Source: Terrabacter aerolatus
GTDB lineage: Bacteria > Actinomycetota > Actinomycetes > Actinomycetales > Dermatophilaceae
Direction of reading: 5' to 3'
Assembly (NCBI RefSeq): GCF_007991735.1
Contig: NZ_BJYX01000025.1
Coordinates: 1-47,617 of the forward strand
DNA: 47,617 bases
The notes under the pieces were generated by a model. That model made no database searches. It was not told where the DNA came from and saw nothing but the letters and a program-made list of their open reading frames with translations. Position numbers and translations under genes: made by a program. Position 1 is the first letter of the stretch. Each line of letters starts with the position of its first letter. Shown piece after piece: positions 34,929-43,951 of the stretch.

Positions 34929-35793
34929 GGATGTCCAGCTGCGCGACCTGAGACTGTTCACGGTGCTCGCCGACGACCCGCACTTCTCGCGCGCCGCGGC
35001 CACGGCCCGGGTCAGCCAGCCCACGCTCACCCGCTCCCTGGCGAGGCTCGAGGCAGCCCTGGGGGTGCAGCTCGTGGCGCGGACGACGCGCAGCGTGGTC
35101 CTGACGGCGTCGGGGGAGCGGTTGCGCGACGAGCTCGAGTCGGTGCTGCCGCGCCTCGACACGGCGCTGCGGGCGGTCAGCGACCACCCGACGCTCCGCC
35201 TCGGTTTCACCTGGCTGCTGCCGAGCGAGCTCGTCCGCGAGGTGACGCGCCGCTACGAGCTGACCACCGGCGGGACGATCGAGCTCGTGCGGCGTGACGA
35301 CCGCTCGGGGGGAGTCCTCGGCGGCCACACCGACGCCGCGGTGGTCCACGACGGCGGCCGCCGCAGCGCCGGCCTGCGCGTCGTGCCGCTCGCCAGCGAG
35401 CCGCGGATCGTCGCCGTCGCCCGAGGTCACGCCCTGTCCCGCCGCCGGCGGGTCACGTGGGCCGAGCTGGCCGAGCACCCGCTCGTCGTCAACGCCGGGA
35501 GCGGCACCGTGGGGCCGGCGCTGTGGCCGGCCTCGGCTCGTCCGGCGGTCGCCGTCAGCACGCGCACCTACGACGAGTGGATCGAGATGGTCGCCGCTGA
35601 CCGCGGTGTCGGCGTCCTGCCCCGGTCCGCGCGCAGCCGCCCCCACCCGGGGGTTCGCTACGTCGACGTCCCCGACGCGCCGCCGAGCACGATCGTCCTC
35701 GTTCGGCCGGCGCGGGCCGGCCACCCGCACGGGGACGTGCTCGAGGAGCTGGCGCTCCGGGTCTCGTCGCGTCAGGGGCTCGAGCGGAGGTAG
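34927..35793 (+). CDS. LysR family transcriptional regulator
   Basis: The 288-residue protein has the LysR winged helix (1-60: DVQLRDLRLFTVLADDPHFSRAAATARVSQPTLTRSLARLEAALGVQLV). A typical linker and a periplasmic-binding-like effector domain (about 85-285) follow. The effector domain is LysR_substrate type with VAVARGHALSRR and LVRPARAGHPH near the end. The start at 34927 fits the family N-terminus; the open frame begins at 34894. It is divergent from adc and bdh, which it very likely controls, and the inducer could be acetoacetate or 3-hydroxybutyrate; that is inference. Confidence 0.93.
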   Translation: MDVQLRDLRLFTVLADDPHFSRAAATARVSQPTLTRSLARLEAALGVQLVARTTRSVVLTASGERLRDELESVLPRLDTALRAVSDHPTLRLGFTWLLPSELVREVTRRYELTTGGTIELVRRDDRSGGVLGGHTDAAVVHDGGRRSAGLRVVPLASEPRIVAVARGHALSRRRRVTWAELAEHPLVVNAGSGTVGPALWPASARPAVAVSTRTYDEWIEMVAADRGVGVLPRSARSRPHPGVRYVDVPDAPPSTIVLVRPARAGHPHGDVLEELALRVSSRQGLERR

Positions 35794-35801
35794 CGGGTCG
35801 T

Positions 35802-35827
35802 CCTCGGCCGGGCCGCCGCCGCCGAGG
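35802..35827 (+). terminator. Hairpin downstream of lysR
   Basis: CCTCGGC (35802-35808) pairs with GCCGAGG (35821-35827) over a 12-base loop, 9 bases after the lysR stop. No U-tract follows. The rest of the gap to 36000 is GC-rich, with only the vanW promoter visible. Confidence 0.45.
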
Positions 35828-35960
35828 TCTCGCTCGGGGATCGCTCGGGCCCGCGAGGGGTTGGCTGGAGGGATCGCTCGAGGATCCGGGGGCCGGGGGC
35901 CACCCGGCGCGCTGGCGCTCCCACCGGCGCTGCCTCGCGGGTCCGGCGCCCGAATGGGGT

Positions 35961-35995
35961 TATTTTCGTGCCGTTCGATGTCCCCTGACCGGAGA
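35961..35995 (+). promoter_or_regulatory. Promoter -10 and ribosome binding site of the vanW gene
   Basis: TATTTT (35961-35966) is an AT-rich -10 candidate in otherwise GC-rich DNA. GGAGA (35991-35995) precedes the ATG at 36000 with suitable spacing, so this gene has a normal leader. Confidence 0.45.
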
Positions 35996-35999
35996 ACCC

Positions 36000-37625
36000 A
36001 TGGCCGACGACTGGTACGACGACACGCGGCGAGAGCGACGCTCCACCGCGATGCGCCTCTTCGTGGCCGCGCTCGTCCTCGGCGGCGGGTACGCGGGCCT
36101 GTGCGTGTGGTCCTCGGAGCACGTGCCGGCCTCGGTGTCCGTCGGCGGCATCCAGGTCGGCGGCATGACGCCGGAGTCTGCGCGGGCAGCCATCGCGGCG
36201 GGCTCGCGTCCGCTCCTGTCCACCCCCATCGGGCTGAGCGTGCCGGGGCGCGACGAGCCGGTCCAGGTCGTGCCGGGCGACGCCGGCCTCGCCGTCGACG
36301 CCGACCGTTCGCTCGAGGGGCTCACCGGCCTGACGCTCGACCCGCGCACCGTCTGGGACCGGCTCACGGGCTCGGTCCGCGCGCCGCTGCTGACGAGCGC
36401 GGACGACGACGCCCTGACCGCCTACGTCGACCGGCTCGCCCCGTCGGTCGCCGTCGCGCCCGTCGAGGGTCGGGTGACCTTCCCGGGCGGCTCGGTGGCC
36501 GTCGACATGCCGGTCCCGGGCCACACGCTGGACGTGCCGGCCACCAAGCTGGCGCTCCGCAGGGCCTTCCCCGACTCGACCCAGGCCACCGCTGTCGTCC
36601 GCGAGACCCCGCCCCTGGTGAGCGGCGACGCCGTCGAGGCGATGGCCTCCGACTTCGGGACCACGGCGATGTCCGAGCCCCTGACGCTCGTGTCCGGCTC
36701 GACCCGCGTGCGGCTCGACCCGTCGGAGTACGCCCCCACCGTGTCCGTCGTCGCCGACGCGTCCGGGCGACTGACCCCCCACTTCGACGAGACGGCGCTC
36801 GCGCGACTCGTCGCGAGCAAGGTCACGGTGACGACGCGCGCGGCGACGAGCGCCCGGTGGGAGTTCGAGGCGGGCCACGGCAAGCCCCGCCTCGTGCCGT
36901 CGGTCGACGGGCTCACCGTCGACGAGAACGCCCTGGCCGCGCGCGCGGTCGCCGCCATCTCCGGCACCGACCGGACCGTCGACGTCGGTCCCGCCCACGC
37001 CCAGCCGCCGTTCACCACCGAGGACGCCCAGAAGGCCGGGATCAACGAGCTCGTGGCCGACTTCAGCTCTCCGTTCCCGACGAACGACCCCACCCGGACC
37101 CACAACCTCGTCGTGGCGGCCCAGCACATCGACGGCACCTACGTGCCTCCCGGGGGAACCTTCAGCCTCAACGCCATCCTCGGCGAACGCACCGAGGACA
37201 AGGGGTATGCCGACGGGACCGTCATCATCGACGGTCGCCTGACGCGCGGCACCGGCGGGGGCATCAGCCAGGTGTCGACGGTCGTCTACAACCTGGCCTA
37301 CTTCGCGGGCGTGGACTTCATCCAGTTCAGTCCGCACGCGTTCTTCATCCCGCGCTACCCGGAGGGCCGCGAGGCGACCGTCTACTGGCCGACGATCGAC
37401 AACAAGTGGAAGAACGACACCCCCTACGGGATGCTCCTGCAGACCTGGGTGGAAGGTGGCAGCGTCCACGGGCGGGTGTGGAGCACGAAGACCTGGGACG
37501 TCACCTCGGTCAAGGGAGGGCGTCGCAACGTCGTGCCGCCCAAGACGATCCGTGACGACAGCCTGAAGTGCTACCCACAGCAGCCCAACCCCGGGTTCGA
37601 CGTGACGGTCACCCGGCAGTGGTGA
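36000..37625 (+). CDS. VanW family protein ending at an in-frame TGA before its conserved tail
   Basis: The 541-residue protein has a cytoplasmic start, one transmembrane helix (about 18-38), repeated PG_binding_4-like (YoaR) domains (about 45-330) and a VanW domain (about 345-541). Key VanW segments are YVPPGGTFSLNAILGERT, GGGISQVSTVVYNLAYFAG and PRYPEGREATVYWPTIDNKWKNDTPYGMLL. The family is thought to act at the cell wall; the reaction is unknown. The TGA at 37623 is followed in the same frame by 33 sense codons to a second TGA at 37725. They read ALVRTEPVTTHYVPEDHIIC, which matches the usual C-terminal end of VanW proteins. Confidence 0.9.
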   Translation: MADDWYDDTRRERRSTAMRLFVAALVLGGGYAGLCVWSSEHVPASVSVGGIQVGGMTPESARAAIAAGSRPLLSTPIGLSVPGRDEPVQVVPGDAGLAVDADRSLEGLTGLTLDPRTVWDRLTGSVRAPLLTSADDDALTAYVDRLAPSVAVAPVEGRVTFPGGSVAVDMPVPGHTLDVPATKLALRRAFPDSTQATAVVRETPPLVSGDAVEAMASDFGTTAMSEPLTLVSGSTRVRLDPSEYAPTVSVVADASGRLTPHFDETALARLVASKVTVTTRAATSARWEFEAGHGKPRLVPSVDGLTVDENALAARAVAAISGTDRTVDVGPAHAQPPFTTEDAQKAGINELVADFSSPFPTNDPTRTHNLVVAAQHIDGTYVPPGGTFSLNAILGERTEDKGYADGTVIIDGRLTRGTGGGISQVSTVVYNLAYFAGVDFIQFSPHAFFIPRYPEGREATVYWPTIDNKWKNDTPYGMLLQTWVEGGSVHGRVWSTKTWDVTSVKGGRRNVVPPKTIRDDSLKCYPQQPNPGFDVTVTRQW

Positions 37626-37727
37626 CGGCCCGGATCGAGCGCGCTCGTGCGCACCGAGCCCGTGACGACGCACTACGTGCCCGAGGACCACATCATCTGC
37701 ACCAACCCGCGCGCGACGCCGCCCTGA
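37626..37727 (+). other. In-frame continuation of vanW beyond the TGA
   Basis: This stretch has no start signal of its own and is in phase with vanW. It encodes RPGSSALVRTEPVTTHYVPE and then DHIICTNP. In related proteins I recall W-R-K-x-G-S-S here, followed by a Thr-rich segment and Y-x-P-x-D-x-I/V-x-C. The stop therefore replaces an Arg codon (CGA to TGA is one change). It is either a truncation, a sequence error or a readthrough extension. Confidence 0.7.
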
Positions 37728-37748
37728 CGCGGCGGCGGCCGAGATGCA

Positions 37749-38825
37749 TCAGGCGTTCGGGCGGCTGAGGTAGGTGTACTCGTGGTGCACGGCGAAGCCG
37801 AGCGCCTCCCAGAAGGCCACGCCGTCGGTGTTGTCGGCCGACACCTGGAGGTAGATCGCCGGCATGTTGTTCTCGCGCGCCACCATGGCGACCGCCGAGA
37901 CGAGCGTCGAGGCGAGGCCCTCGCGGCGGTGGTCGGGGTGCACCCACAGACCGAAGATGCCGGCCCAGCCGGGATGGATCGCCATCCGGGTGATGGCGAT
38001 TATCCGGCCGCTGTCCGGTTCGCTCACCGACAGGAAGAGCTGGCCGTCGCTGCCCGTGAGGACGGCCTCCGTCGCTCCAGGGACGATCGACCGCTGCTGG
38101 CCGTAGGCCAGGAGCCAGTCCATCTTCAGCTCGGCGTCGGCCGTCACGGGCGCCGACGCCTCGGTGAGCGGAGGGACCGCCGCGGAGAGGCCGGTCATGA
38201 TGAGCACCCGCTGCCAGTCGGCACGACCGCCGCCCAGGGTGTATCCGCGCTCGAGCAGGGCCGCGGCGACCGGGAGCTCCTCGACGACGAACCCGCGTTC
38301 ACCGTGCACCTGGAAGATCGTCGGGCGACCGCGGTCGGAGTACCACTTCTCGACGAAGTCGACGGCCTTGTCGACCGGAAGGCTCGGGTCTCCCACGACG
38401 AGTGCGGAGTTGGCGCGACCGGTGAACCCCTCCGAGGCGCGGAGCACCCAGTCGCCGAGGCCACCGCGGTCCAGGGCCTCCCAGCCCTTGGCCATGAGCT
38501 TCTCGAGGTCGTCGGCCGAGATGCGCTCGTGAGCATGGCCGCGACGGCTCGCCGGGGGCGGGACGTCCTTGGCGGCGATGACGTCGGCGCGGATCAGCTT
38601 GACCCGCTCGGACCTCGTGTCGACGACGAGGAAGTCCTCGTCGCGAGCGACGAGCTCGCCGAGGAAGTCGGTCGCCCCCGCCCCCGCGCCCTCGGCGAGG
38701 CGGTAGCGCACGACGACGCGGCTGCCCACCGTCAGCGCCGCGCTGAGCCGGTGCCCGGCAGAGGCCCCGGTGGACGGCTGCGGGTCGGTCTCATCCGTGG
38801 GGCCGTCGGTGGGCTCGGCGTTCAT
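37749..38825 (-). CDS. GNAT family N-acetyltransferase with an N-terminal extension
   Basis: The 358-residue protein has an N-terminal barrel-like region (about 25-95; GSRVVVRYRLAEGAGAGATDFLGELVARDEDFLVVDT). A middle degenerate acetyltransferase-like region follows, then a C-terminal GNAT domain (about 230-355). Motif A is WVHPDHRREGLASTLVSAV, the acetyl-CoA loop, and YLQVSADNTDGVAFWEALGF is the typical end. The layout is like the mycobacterial Rv0428c type. The acetyl acceptor is unknown. The ATG at 38825 is chosen because TAGTAT ends 7 bases before it; 38834 is the alternative. It is divergent from fdxA. Confidence 0.87.
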   Translation of the reverse strand: MNAEPTDGPTDETDPQPSTGASAGHRLSAALTVGSRVVVRYRLAEGAGAGATDFLGELVARDEDFLVVDTRSERVKLIRADVIAAKDVPPPASRRGHAHERISADDLEKLMAKGWEALDRGGLGDWVLRASEGFTGRANSALVVGDPSLPVDKAVDFVEKWYSDRGRPTIFQVHGERGFVVEELPVAAALLERGYTLGGGRADWQRVLIMTGLSAAVPPLTEASAPVTADAELKMDWLLAYGQQRSIVPGATEAVLTGSDGQLFLSVSEPDSGRIIAITRMAIHPGWAGIFGLWVHPDHRREGLASTLVSAVAMVARENNMPAIYLQVSADNTDGVAFWEALGFAVHHEYTYLSRPNA

Positions 38826-38831
38826 GTCCGG

Positions 38832-38838
38832 CATACTA
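38832..38838. promoter_or_regulatory. Shared bidirectional -10 element between the GNAT gene and fdxA
   Basis: CATACT (38832-38837, plus) and TAGTAT (38833-38838, minus) overlap by five bases. The minus box has leaderless spacing to the ATG at 38825. The plus box would begin a leader of about 45 bases to fdxA, which has AGGAGGT before its ATG. One -10 region could serve both directions. Confidence 0.5.
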
Positions 38839-38890
38839 GGCGGTGCAGCATCCGCTCCCGAACGCTCCACAGCAGGAGGTCCGCACCCCC

Positions 38891-39217
38891 ATGACCTACG
38901 TCATCGCCCAGCCTTGCGTCGACCTGAAGGACCGTGCCTGCATCGAGGAGTGTCCGGTCGACTGCATCTACGAGGGCAAGCGGTCGCTCTACATCCACCC
39001 CGACGAGTGCGTCGACTGCGGTGCGTGCGAGCCGGTCTGCCCCGTCGAGGCGATCTACTACGAGGACGACGTCCCCGAGCAGTGGGCCGACTACTACAAC
39101 GCCAACGTCGAGTTCTTCAACGACCTGGGCAGCCCCGGCGGCGCCGCGAAGCTCGGCGTCATCGACAAGGACCACCCGCTCATCGAGGCGCTCCCGCCGC
39201 AGGAACACGACGAGTGA
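38891..39217 (+). CDS. fdxA: 7Fe ferredoxin ([3Fe-4S][4Fe-4S])
   Basis: The 108-residue actinobacterial 7Fe ferredoxin carries electrons for oxygenases and other redox enzymes. The cluster cysteines are in PCVDLKDRACIEECPVDC (the first set, for the 3Fe site and one 4Fe ligand) and DECVDCGACEPVCPVEAI (4Fe set). The acidic C-terminus, EQWADYYNANVEFFNDLGSPGGAAKLG, is typical of the FdxA type. The ATG at 38891 follows CAGGAGGT (38873-38880). Its TGA overlaps the GTG of dapC by 4 bases, so the two are coupled, a gene pairing common in actinobacteria. Confidence 0.96.
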   Translation: MTYVIAQPCVDLKDRACIEECPVDCIYEGKRSLYIHPDECVDCGACEPVCPVEAIYYEDDVPEQWADYYNANVEFFNDLGSPGGAAKLGVIDKDHPLIEALPPQEHDE

Positions 39218-40356
39218 CCGTGCCCGTCGTGCCCGGCGCGTCCGTGCGTGGGCTCGACCTCCCGGACTTCCCGTGGGACTCGCTCGCGCCGTACAAGGCG
39301 CGAGCGGTCGCACATCCGGAGGGCATCGTCGACCTGTCGGTCGGCACCCCCGTCGACCCGACGCCCGAGATCGTGCGGCAGGCGCTGGCCGACGCGGCCG
39401 ACGCCCCCGGCTACCCGCTGACCGTCGGCACGGCCGACCTGCGGGCCGCGATCTGCGAGTGGTTCGAGCGCCGTCGTGGGGTCACCGGCCTGACCGCCGA
39501 CGCGGTCCTGCCCACCATCGGCAGCAAGGAGCTCGTCGCGTGGCTGCCGACGCTGCTCGGTCTGCGCGGCGGTGACGTCGTCGGCATCCCGGCCGTCGCC
39601 TACCCGACCTACGACATCGGGGCGCGCATCGCCGGGGCCACGGCCGTGGTGGCGCAGTCCCTGACGAGCCTCGGGCCGCTCACGGCCGCGACGACGCCGA
39701 AACTGTTGTGGCTCAACAGTCCCGGCAACCCGAACGGCCAGGTGCTCGGGGTCGAGCACCTGCGCAAGGTGGTGTCGTGGGCCCGCGAGCACGGCGTCGT
39801 CGTCGCGAGTGACGAGTGCTACGCCGAGCTGGACTGGCGCGAGGGACACGTCGGCACCTCGACGCCGAGCATCCTGCACCCCGACGTGTGCGAGGGATCG
39901 CACGAGGGACTGCTCGCCGTCTACTCCCTCTCCAAGCAGTCCAACCTCGCGGGCTACCGCGCGGCCTTCGTCGCCGGCGACCCCGCCCTCATCGGGTCCA
40001 TCCTCGAGGTGCGCAAGCACGCCGGCATGATCATGCCGACCCCCGTCCAGCACGCCATGGCGGTCGCCCTGCGCGACGACACCCACGTGCAGACGCAGCG
40101 GGCGGCATACGCCCGGCGGCGCGAGCTGCTGCTGGCCGCAGTCACCCGGGCAGGGCTGCGGGTCGAGCACTCCGACGCCGGCCTCTACCTCTGGGCCACC
40201 CGCGGGGAGGACTGTTGGACAACGGTTTCCGACCTCGCGGACCGCGGGATCCTCGTGGCGCCCGGTGCCTTCTACGGCGCGGCCGGAGCCCACCACGTCC
40301 GCATCGCGCTCACCGCCACCGACGAGCGCGTCGCCGCGGCCTGCGCGCGCCTCTGA
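39214..40356 (+). CDS. dapC: Succinyldiaminopimelate transaminase
   Basis: The 380-residue fold-type I aminotransferase matches actinobacterial DapC, which transfers an amino group from glutamate to N-succinyl-2-amino-6-ketopimelate in lysine/diaminopimelate synthesis. The PLP lysine is K241 in YSLSKQSNLAGYR; N168SPGNPNG and SDECYAELDW carry the cofactor Asn and Asp/Tyr positions. The GTG at 39214 overlaps the fdxA stop. The dapD and dapE genes lie 3-5 kb downstream, which supports the assignment. A longer frame to 38770 runs through fdxA and is rejected. Confidence 0.93.
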   Translation: MTVPVVPGASVRGLDLPDFPWDSLAPYKARAVAHPEGIVDLSVGTPVDPTPEIVRQALADAADAPGYPLTVGTADLRAAICEWFERRRGVTGLTADAVLPTIGSKELVAWLPTLLGLRGGDVVGIPAVAYPTYDIGARIAGATAVVAQSLTSLGPLTAATTPKLLWLNSPGNPNGQVLGVEHLRKVVSWAREHGVVVASDECYAELDWREGHVGTSTPSILHPDVCEGSHEGLLAVYSLSKQSNLAGYRAAFVAGDPALIGSILEVRKHAGMIMPTPVQHAMAVALRDDTHVQTQRAAYARRRELLLAAVTRAGLRVEHSDAGLYLWATRGEDCWTTVSDLADRGILVAPGAFYGAAGAHHVRIALTATDERVAAACARL

Positions 40357-40462
40357 CCGCGCCCTGAGGGCCGCCCCGCCCAGGCCGCCGTCACCCGGCG
40401 TGCGCGGGCCCGGGCGGTGGTATGGGGGTGGACCTGTTTTCTCAGCGGACCCGACGCTGGGG

Positions 40463-40494
40463 TAACGTCGCTCGCGGATACGTCCGGCGACGTT
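40463..40494 (+). promoter_or_regulatory. gltA -10 box overlapped by an inverted repeat
   Basis: TAACGT (40463-40468) is a likely -10 box, giving a leader of about 50 bases. AACGTCGC (40464-40471) and GCGACGTT (40487-40494) form a perfect 8-bp inverted repeat with a 15-base spacer. The repeat covers the -10 and the early leader and could be an operator or RNA hairpin. Confidence 0.5.
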
Positions 40495-40523
40495 GGGCCG
40501 GAGTTACAGGAGGCGGAGGAACA

Positions 40524-41804
<1,281 letters not shown>

Positions 41805-41828
41805 GCCACGCGCTCACCGGACCGCACG

Positions 41829-41860
41829 ACGGCCCGTCCCGCACCAGCGGGGCGGGCCGT
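41829..41860 (+). terminator. gltA terminator hairpin
   Basis: ACGGCCCGTCCCGC (41829-41842) pairs with GCGGGGCGGGCCGT (41847-41860), 14 bp with one G-U, around an ACCA loop. It begins 24 bases after the gltA stop and lies between convergent genes. Confidence 0.82.
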
Positions 41861-41955
41861 TCGCGTCCCCCGACGGCCTGGACCTGCCGCCGACGGACAG
41901 TGCGTGGCCGAGCGGCCGCGTGGCCGCGGCCTCGAGTGGCCGTATGCGGTGGGGC

Positions 41956-42828
41956 TCAGCCGAGGTTGATCGTCACCGTCGTGCCGGCGGCGCCCGACGA
42001 CCAGCCCACGTCGCCGTCGGAACGCTGCCAGGCGCGGTCGCCGATGGTGACCTTGGAGGCGCCGTAGAGGTCGGCGCGGGCGACGGCCCACTGGGCCACG
42101 GCCCAGGCGGTCGTCGTGTCCCGTGCCGTGACGGTCAGCAACCCGCTGCCCGGTCGGGCCGAGACGACTCCCATCTGCTCCGCGAGGTCGCTCGCGACGC
42201 GTTGGGGCGAGACGCTCGTCTTGACGGCGTCGAGGCGGCAGGTGAGGCCCGCGGGGGAGTGGCCGGTCAGCGTCGAGGCGAGGACCCGGCCCTGGCCCTC
42301 GTGGTCGCGGTAGGCCTCGGGGAAGCCGCTCTTCTGCACCTGCTGGGCGATCGTCGTGATGTCGGCGGTCTCGTAGCCCCGGTACTTCACGAGCGCGTCG
42401 TAGAAGGCGTTCGTCGCGTGCACCGGGTCGAGGATCTGCTCGGCCGTGCCCCATCCCTGGCTCGGCCGCTGCTGGAAGAGTCCGAGGGAGTCACGGTCGC
42501 CGTAGCGCAGGTTGCGGATCTTCGACTCCTGGAACGCCGTCGTCAGGGCGATGGTCGCCGCCCGCGGTGGCAGCCCGCGCTTGATCGACAGCGCCGAGAT
42601 GAGAGCGGCGTTGGCCGTCTGGTCCGGGTCGAAGGTCTCGGTGGTCCCGGCGGCCTGGATGGTGCACTGCGGGTTGATGACGCTCTGGATGAGGAAGCGC
42701 GCCCCGAACCAGCCGGCGGTCCCGATGACGGCGACGACGAGCAGCGCGGTCAGCCACCGGCGTCGGCGGCGCGCTGGTGAGCGGGGCCGCGAGTCGGCAA
42801 GGGTCGGGCGCGGTCGTTTCGTCGGCAT
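41956..42828 (-). CDS. Membrane-anchored lysozyme-like-fold protein of unknown function
   Basis: The 290-residue protein has a basic N-terminus, one transmembrane helix (about 26-50) and an extracytoplasmic domain. The segment TTAFQESKIRNLRYGDRDSLGLFQQRPSQGWG (about 95-127) resembles lytic transglycosylase/lysozyme folds, with a candidate catalytic Glu in FQES and the S-L-G-L-F-Q-Q motif. Homologues are often misnamed heavy metal transporters. The second half (about 200-290) looks like an internal repeat or a binding region. The ATG at 42828 has GAGGACC. It lies 56 bases downstream of dapD in the same direction, so both could be cotranscribed. Confidence 0.8.
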   Translation of the reverse strand: MPTKRPRPTLADSRPRSPARRRRRWLTALLVVAVIGTAGWFGARFLIQSVINPQCTIQAAGTTETFDPDQTANAALISALSIKRGLPPRAATIALTTAFQESKIRNLRYGDRDSLGLFQQRPSQGWGTAEQILDPVHATNAFYDALVKYRGYETADITTIAQQVQKSGFPEAYRDHEGQGRVLASTLTGHSPAGLTCRLDAVKTSVSPQRVASDLAEQMGVVSARPGSGLLTVTARDTTTAWAVAQWAVARADLYGASKVTIGDRAWQRSDGDVGWSSGAAGTTVTINLG

Positions 42829-42884
42829 GGGGTCTGGTCCTCGGGTGGTCCGGCTCTGTTCTGAACCGGGCGGGCCGGTCTGGG

Positions 42885-43817
42885 TCAGTCGTTGGTGTGG
42901 AGGGCGGCGTTCAACGTGATGCCGGTGCCCTTGCGGTCACGGGCCTCCACGGCGCCGGTGACGCTGTTGCGGATGAACAGCACGTTGCTGGACCCCGAGA
43001 GCTCCTTGGCCTTGACGACGCTGCCGTCGGGCAGCGTCACCTTGGTGCCGGCCGTCACGTAGAGCCCGGCCTCGACGACGCAGTCGTCGCCGAGGGCGAT
43101 GCCGATGCCACCGTTGGCACCGACGAGACAACGCTCGCCGATGCTGACGCGTTCCGTGCCGCCGCCCGAGAGGGTGCCCATGATCGAGGCGCCGGCGCCG
43201 ATGTCGGACCCGTCGCCGACGACGACGCCCTGCACGATGCGGCCCTCGACCATGGAGGTGCCCAGCGTGCCGGCGTTGAAGTTGCAGAAGCCCTCGTGCA
43301 TGACGGTCGTGCCCGCCGACAGGTGGGCCCCGAGCCGGACGCGGTCGGCGTCGGCGATGCGCACGCCCTGGGGCACGACGAAGTCGGTCATGCGAGGGAA
43401 CTTGTCGACGCCGTACACGGCGACGTGCTGGCCGCGGGCGCGCAGGCGCATCCGGGTCTGCTCGAAGCCGTCGACGGCGCAGGCCCCGGCGCTCGTCCAG
43501 GCGATGTTGGGCAGGGCGCCGAAGACGCCGTCGAGGTTGATCGTGTTGGGCCGGACGAGGCAGTGCGACAGCAGGTGCAGGCGCAGGTATGCGTCAGGCG
43601 CGTCGGCCGGGGGAGTGTCGAGGTCGATCTCCACGAGACGGACCTCGGTGCGCACCCGGCGCGCCTCGTCGGTGCCCACCAGCGCGGCCAGCCCTTCGGG
43701 GGCCGCGGCGTCGGCCGATCGGTCACCGATCGCCGGCTGCGGGAACCAGGTGTCGAGCACCTGCCCGTCGTCCGTGATCGTCGTCAGTCCGTGACCCCAT
43801 GCGTTGCGCTCCGACAT
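42885..43817 (-). CDS. dapD: 2,3,4,5-tetrahydropyridine-2,6-dicarboxylate N-succinyltransferase
   Basis: The 310-residue actinobacterial-type DapD adds succinyl from succinyl-CoA to tetrahydrodipicolinate in diaminopimelate synthesis. The C-terminal half is a left-handed beta helix of hexapeptide repeats ([35 protein letters not shown], then [20 protein letters not shown]). [28 protein letters not shown] follows. The N-terminal domain is typical of the actinobacterial clade. The ATG at 43817 has TATCCT 7 bases upstream. It is divergent from dapE, the third enzyme onward in the same pathway. Confidence 0.95.
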   Translation of the reverse strand: MSERNAWGHGLTTITDDGQVLDTWFPQPAIGDRSADAAAPEGLAALVGTDEARRVRTEVRLVEIDLDTPPADAPDAYLRLHLLSHCLVRPNTINLDGVFGALPNIAWTSAGACAVDGFEQTRMRLRARGQHVAVYGVDKFPRMTDFVVPQGVRIADADRVRLGAHLSAGTTVMHEGFCNFNAGTLGTSMVEGRIVQGVVVGDGSDIGAGASIMGTLSGGGTERVSIGERCLVGANGGIGIALGDDCVVEAGLYVTAGTKVTLPDGSVVKAKELSGSSNVLFIRNSVTGAVEARDRKGTGITLNAALHTND

Positions 43818-43824
43818 GGCCGCA

Positions 43825-43830
43825 AGGATA
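43825..43830 (-). promoter_or_regulatory. -10 box of dapD (leaderless layout)
   Basis: TATCCT on the minus strand ends 7 bases before the ATG at 43817. No Shine-Dalgarno is present. Confidence 0.5.
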
Positions 43831-43939
43831 TGGGGCGTCGGGACCGTCGTGTGACGCCGACCCACGCCTCGGGCGGTGTGGCATCCGCGGAGGCGGCACC
43901 GGCGCCCGCTCGTCCGCGCCCCGTCTCCCCGGCGGCGGA

Positions 43940-43945
43940 TAACCT
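43940..43945 (+). promoter_or_regulatory. -10 box of dapE (leaderless layout)
   Basis: TAACCT ends 6 bases before the ATG at 43952. The two dap promoters are about 110 bases apart and point outward. Confidence 0.5.
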
Positions 43946-43951
43946 CGGCGT

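Noticed and set aside
37623-37625. Selenocysteine at the vanW TGA
   Set aside because: Homologues have Arg at this place, and I see no supporting RNA element or context.
37626-37727. A separate small gene after vanW
   Set aside because: There is no ribosome binding site or promoter, and the frame and sequence continue vanW.
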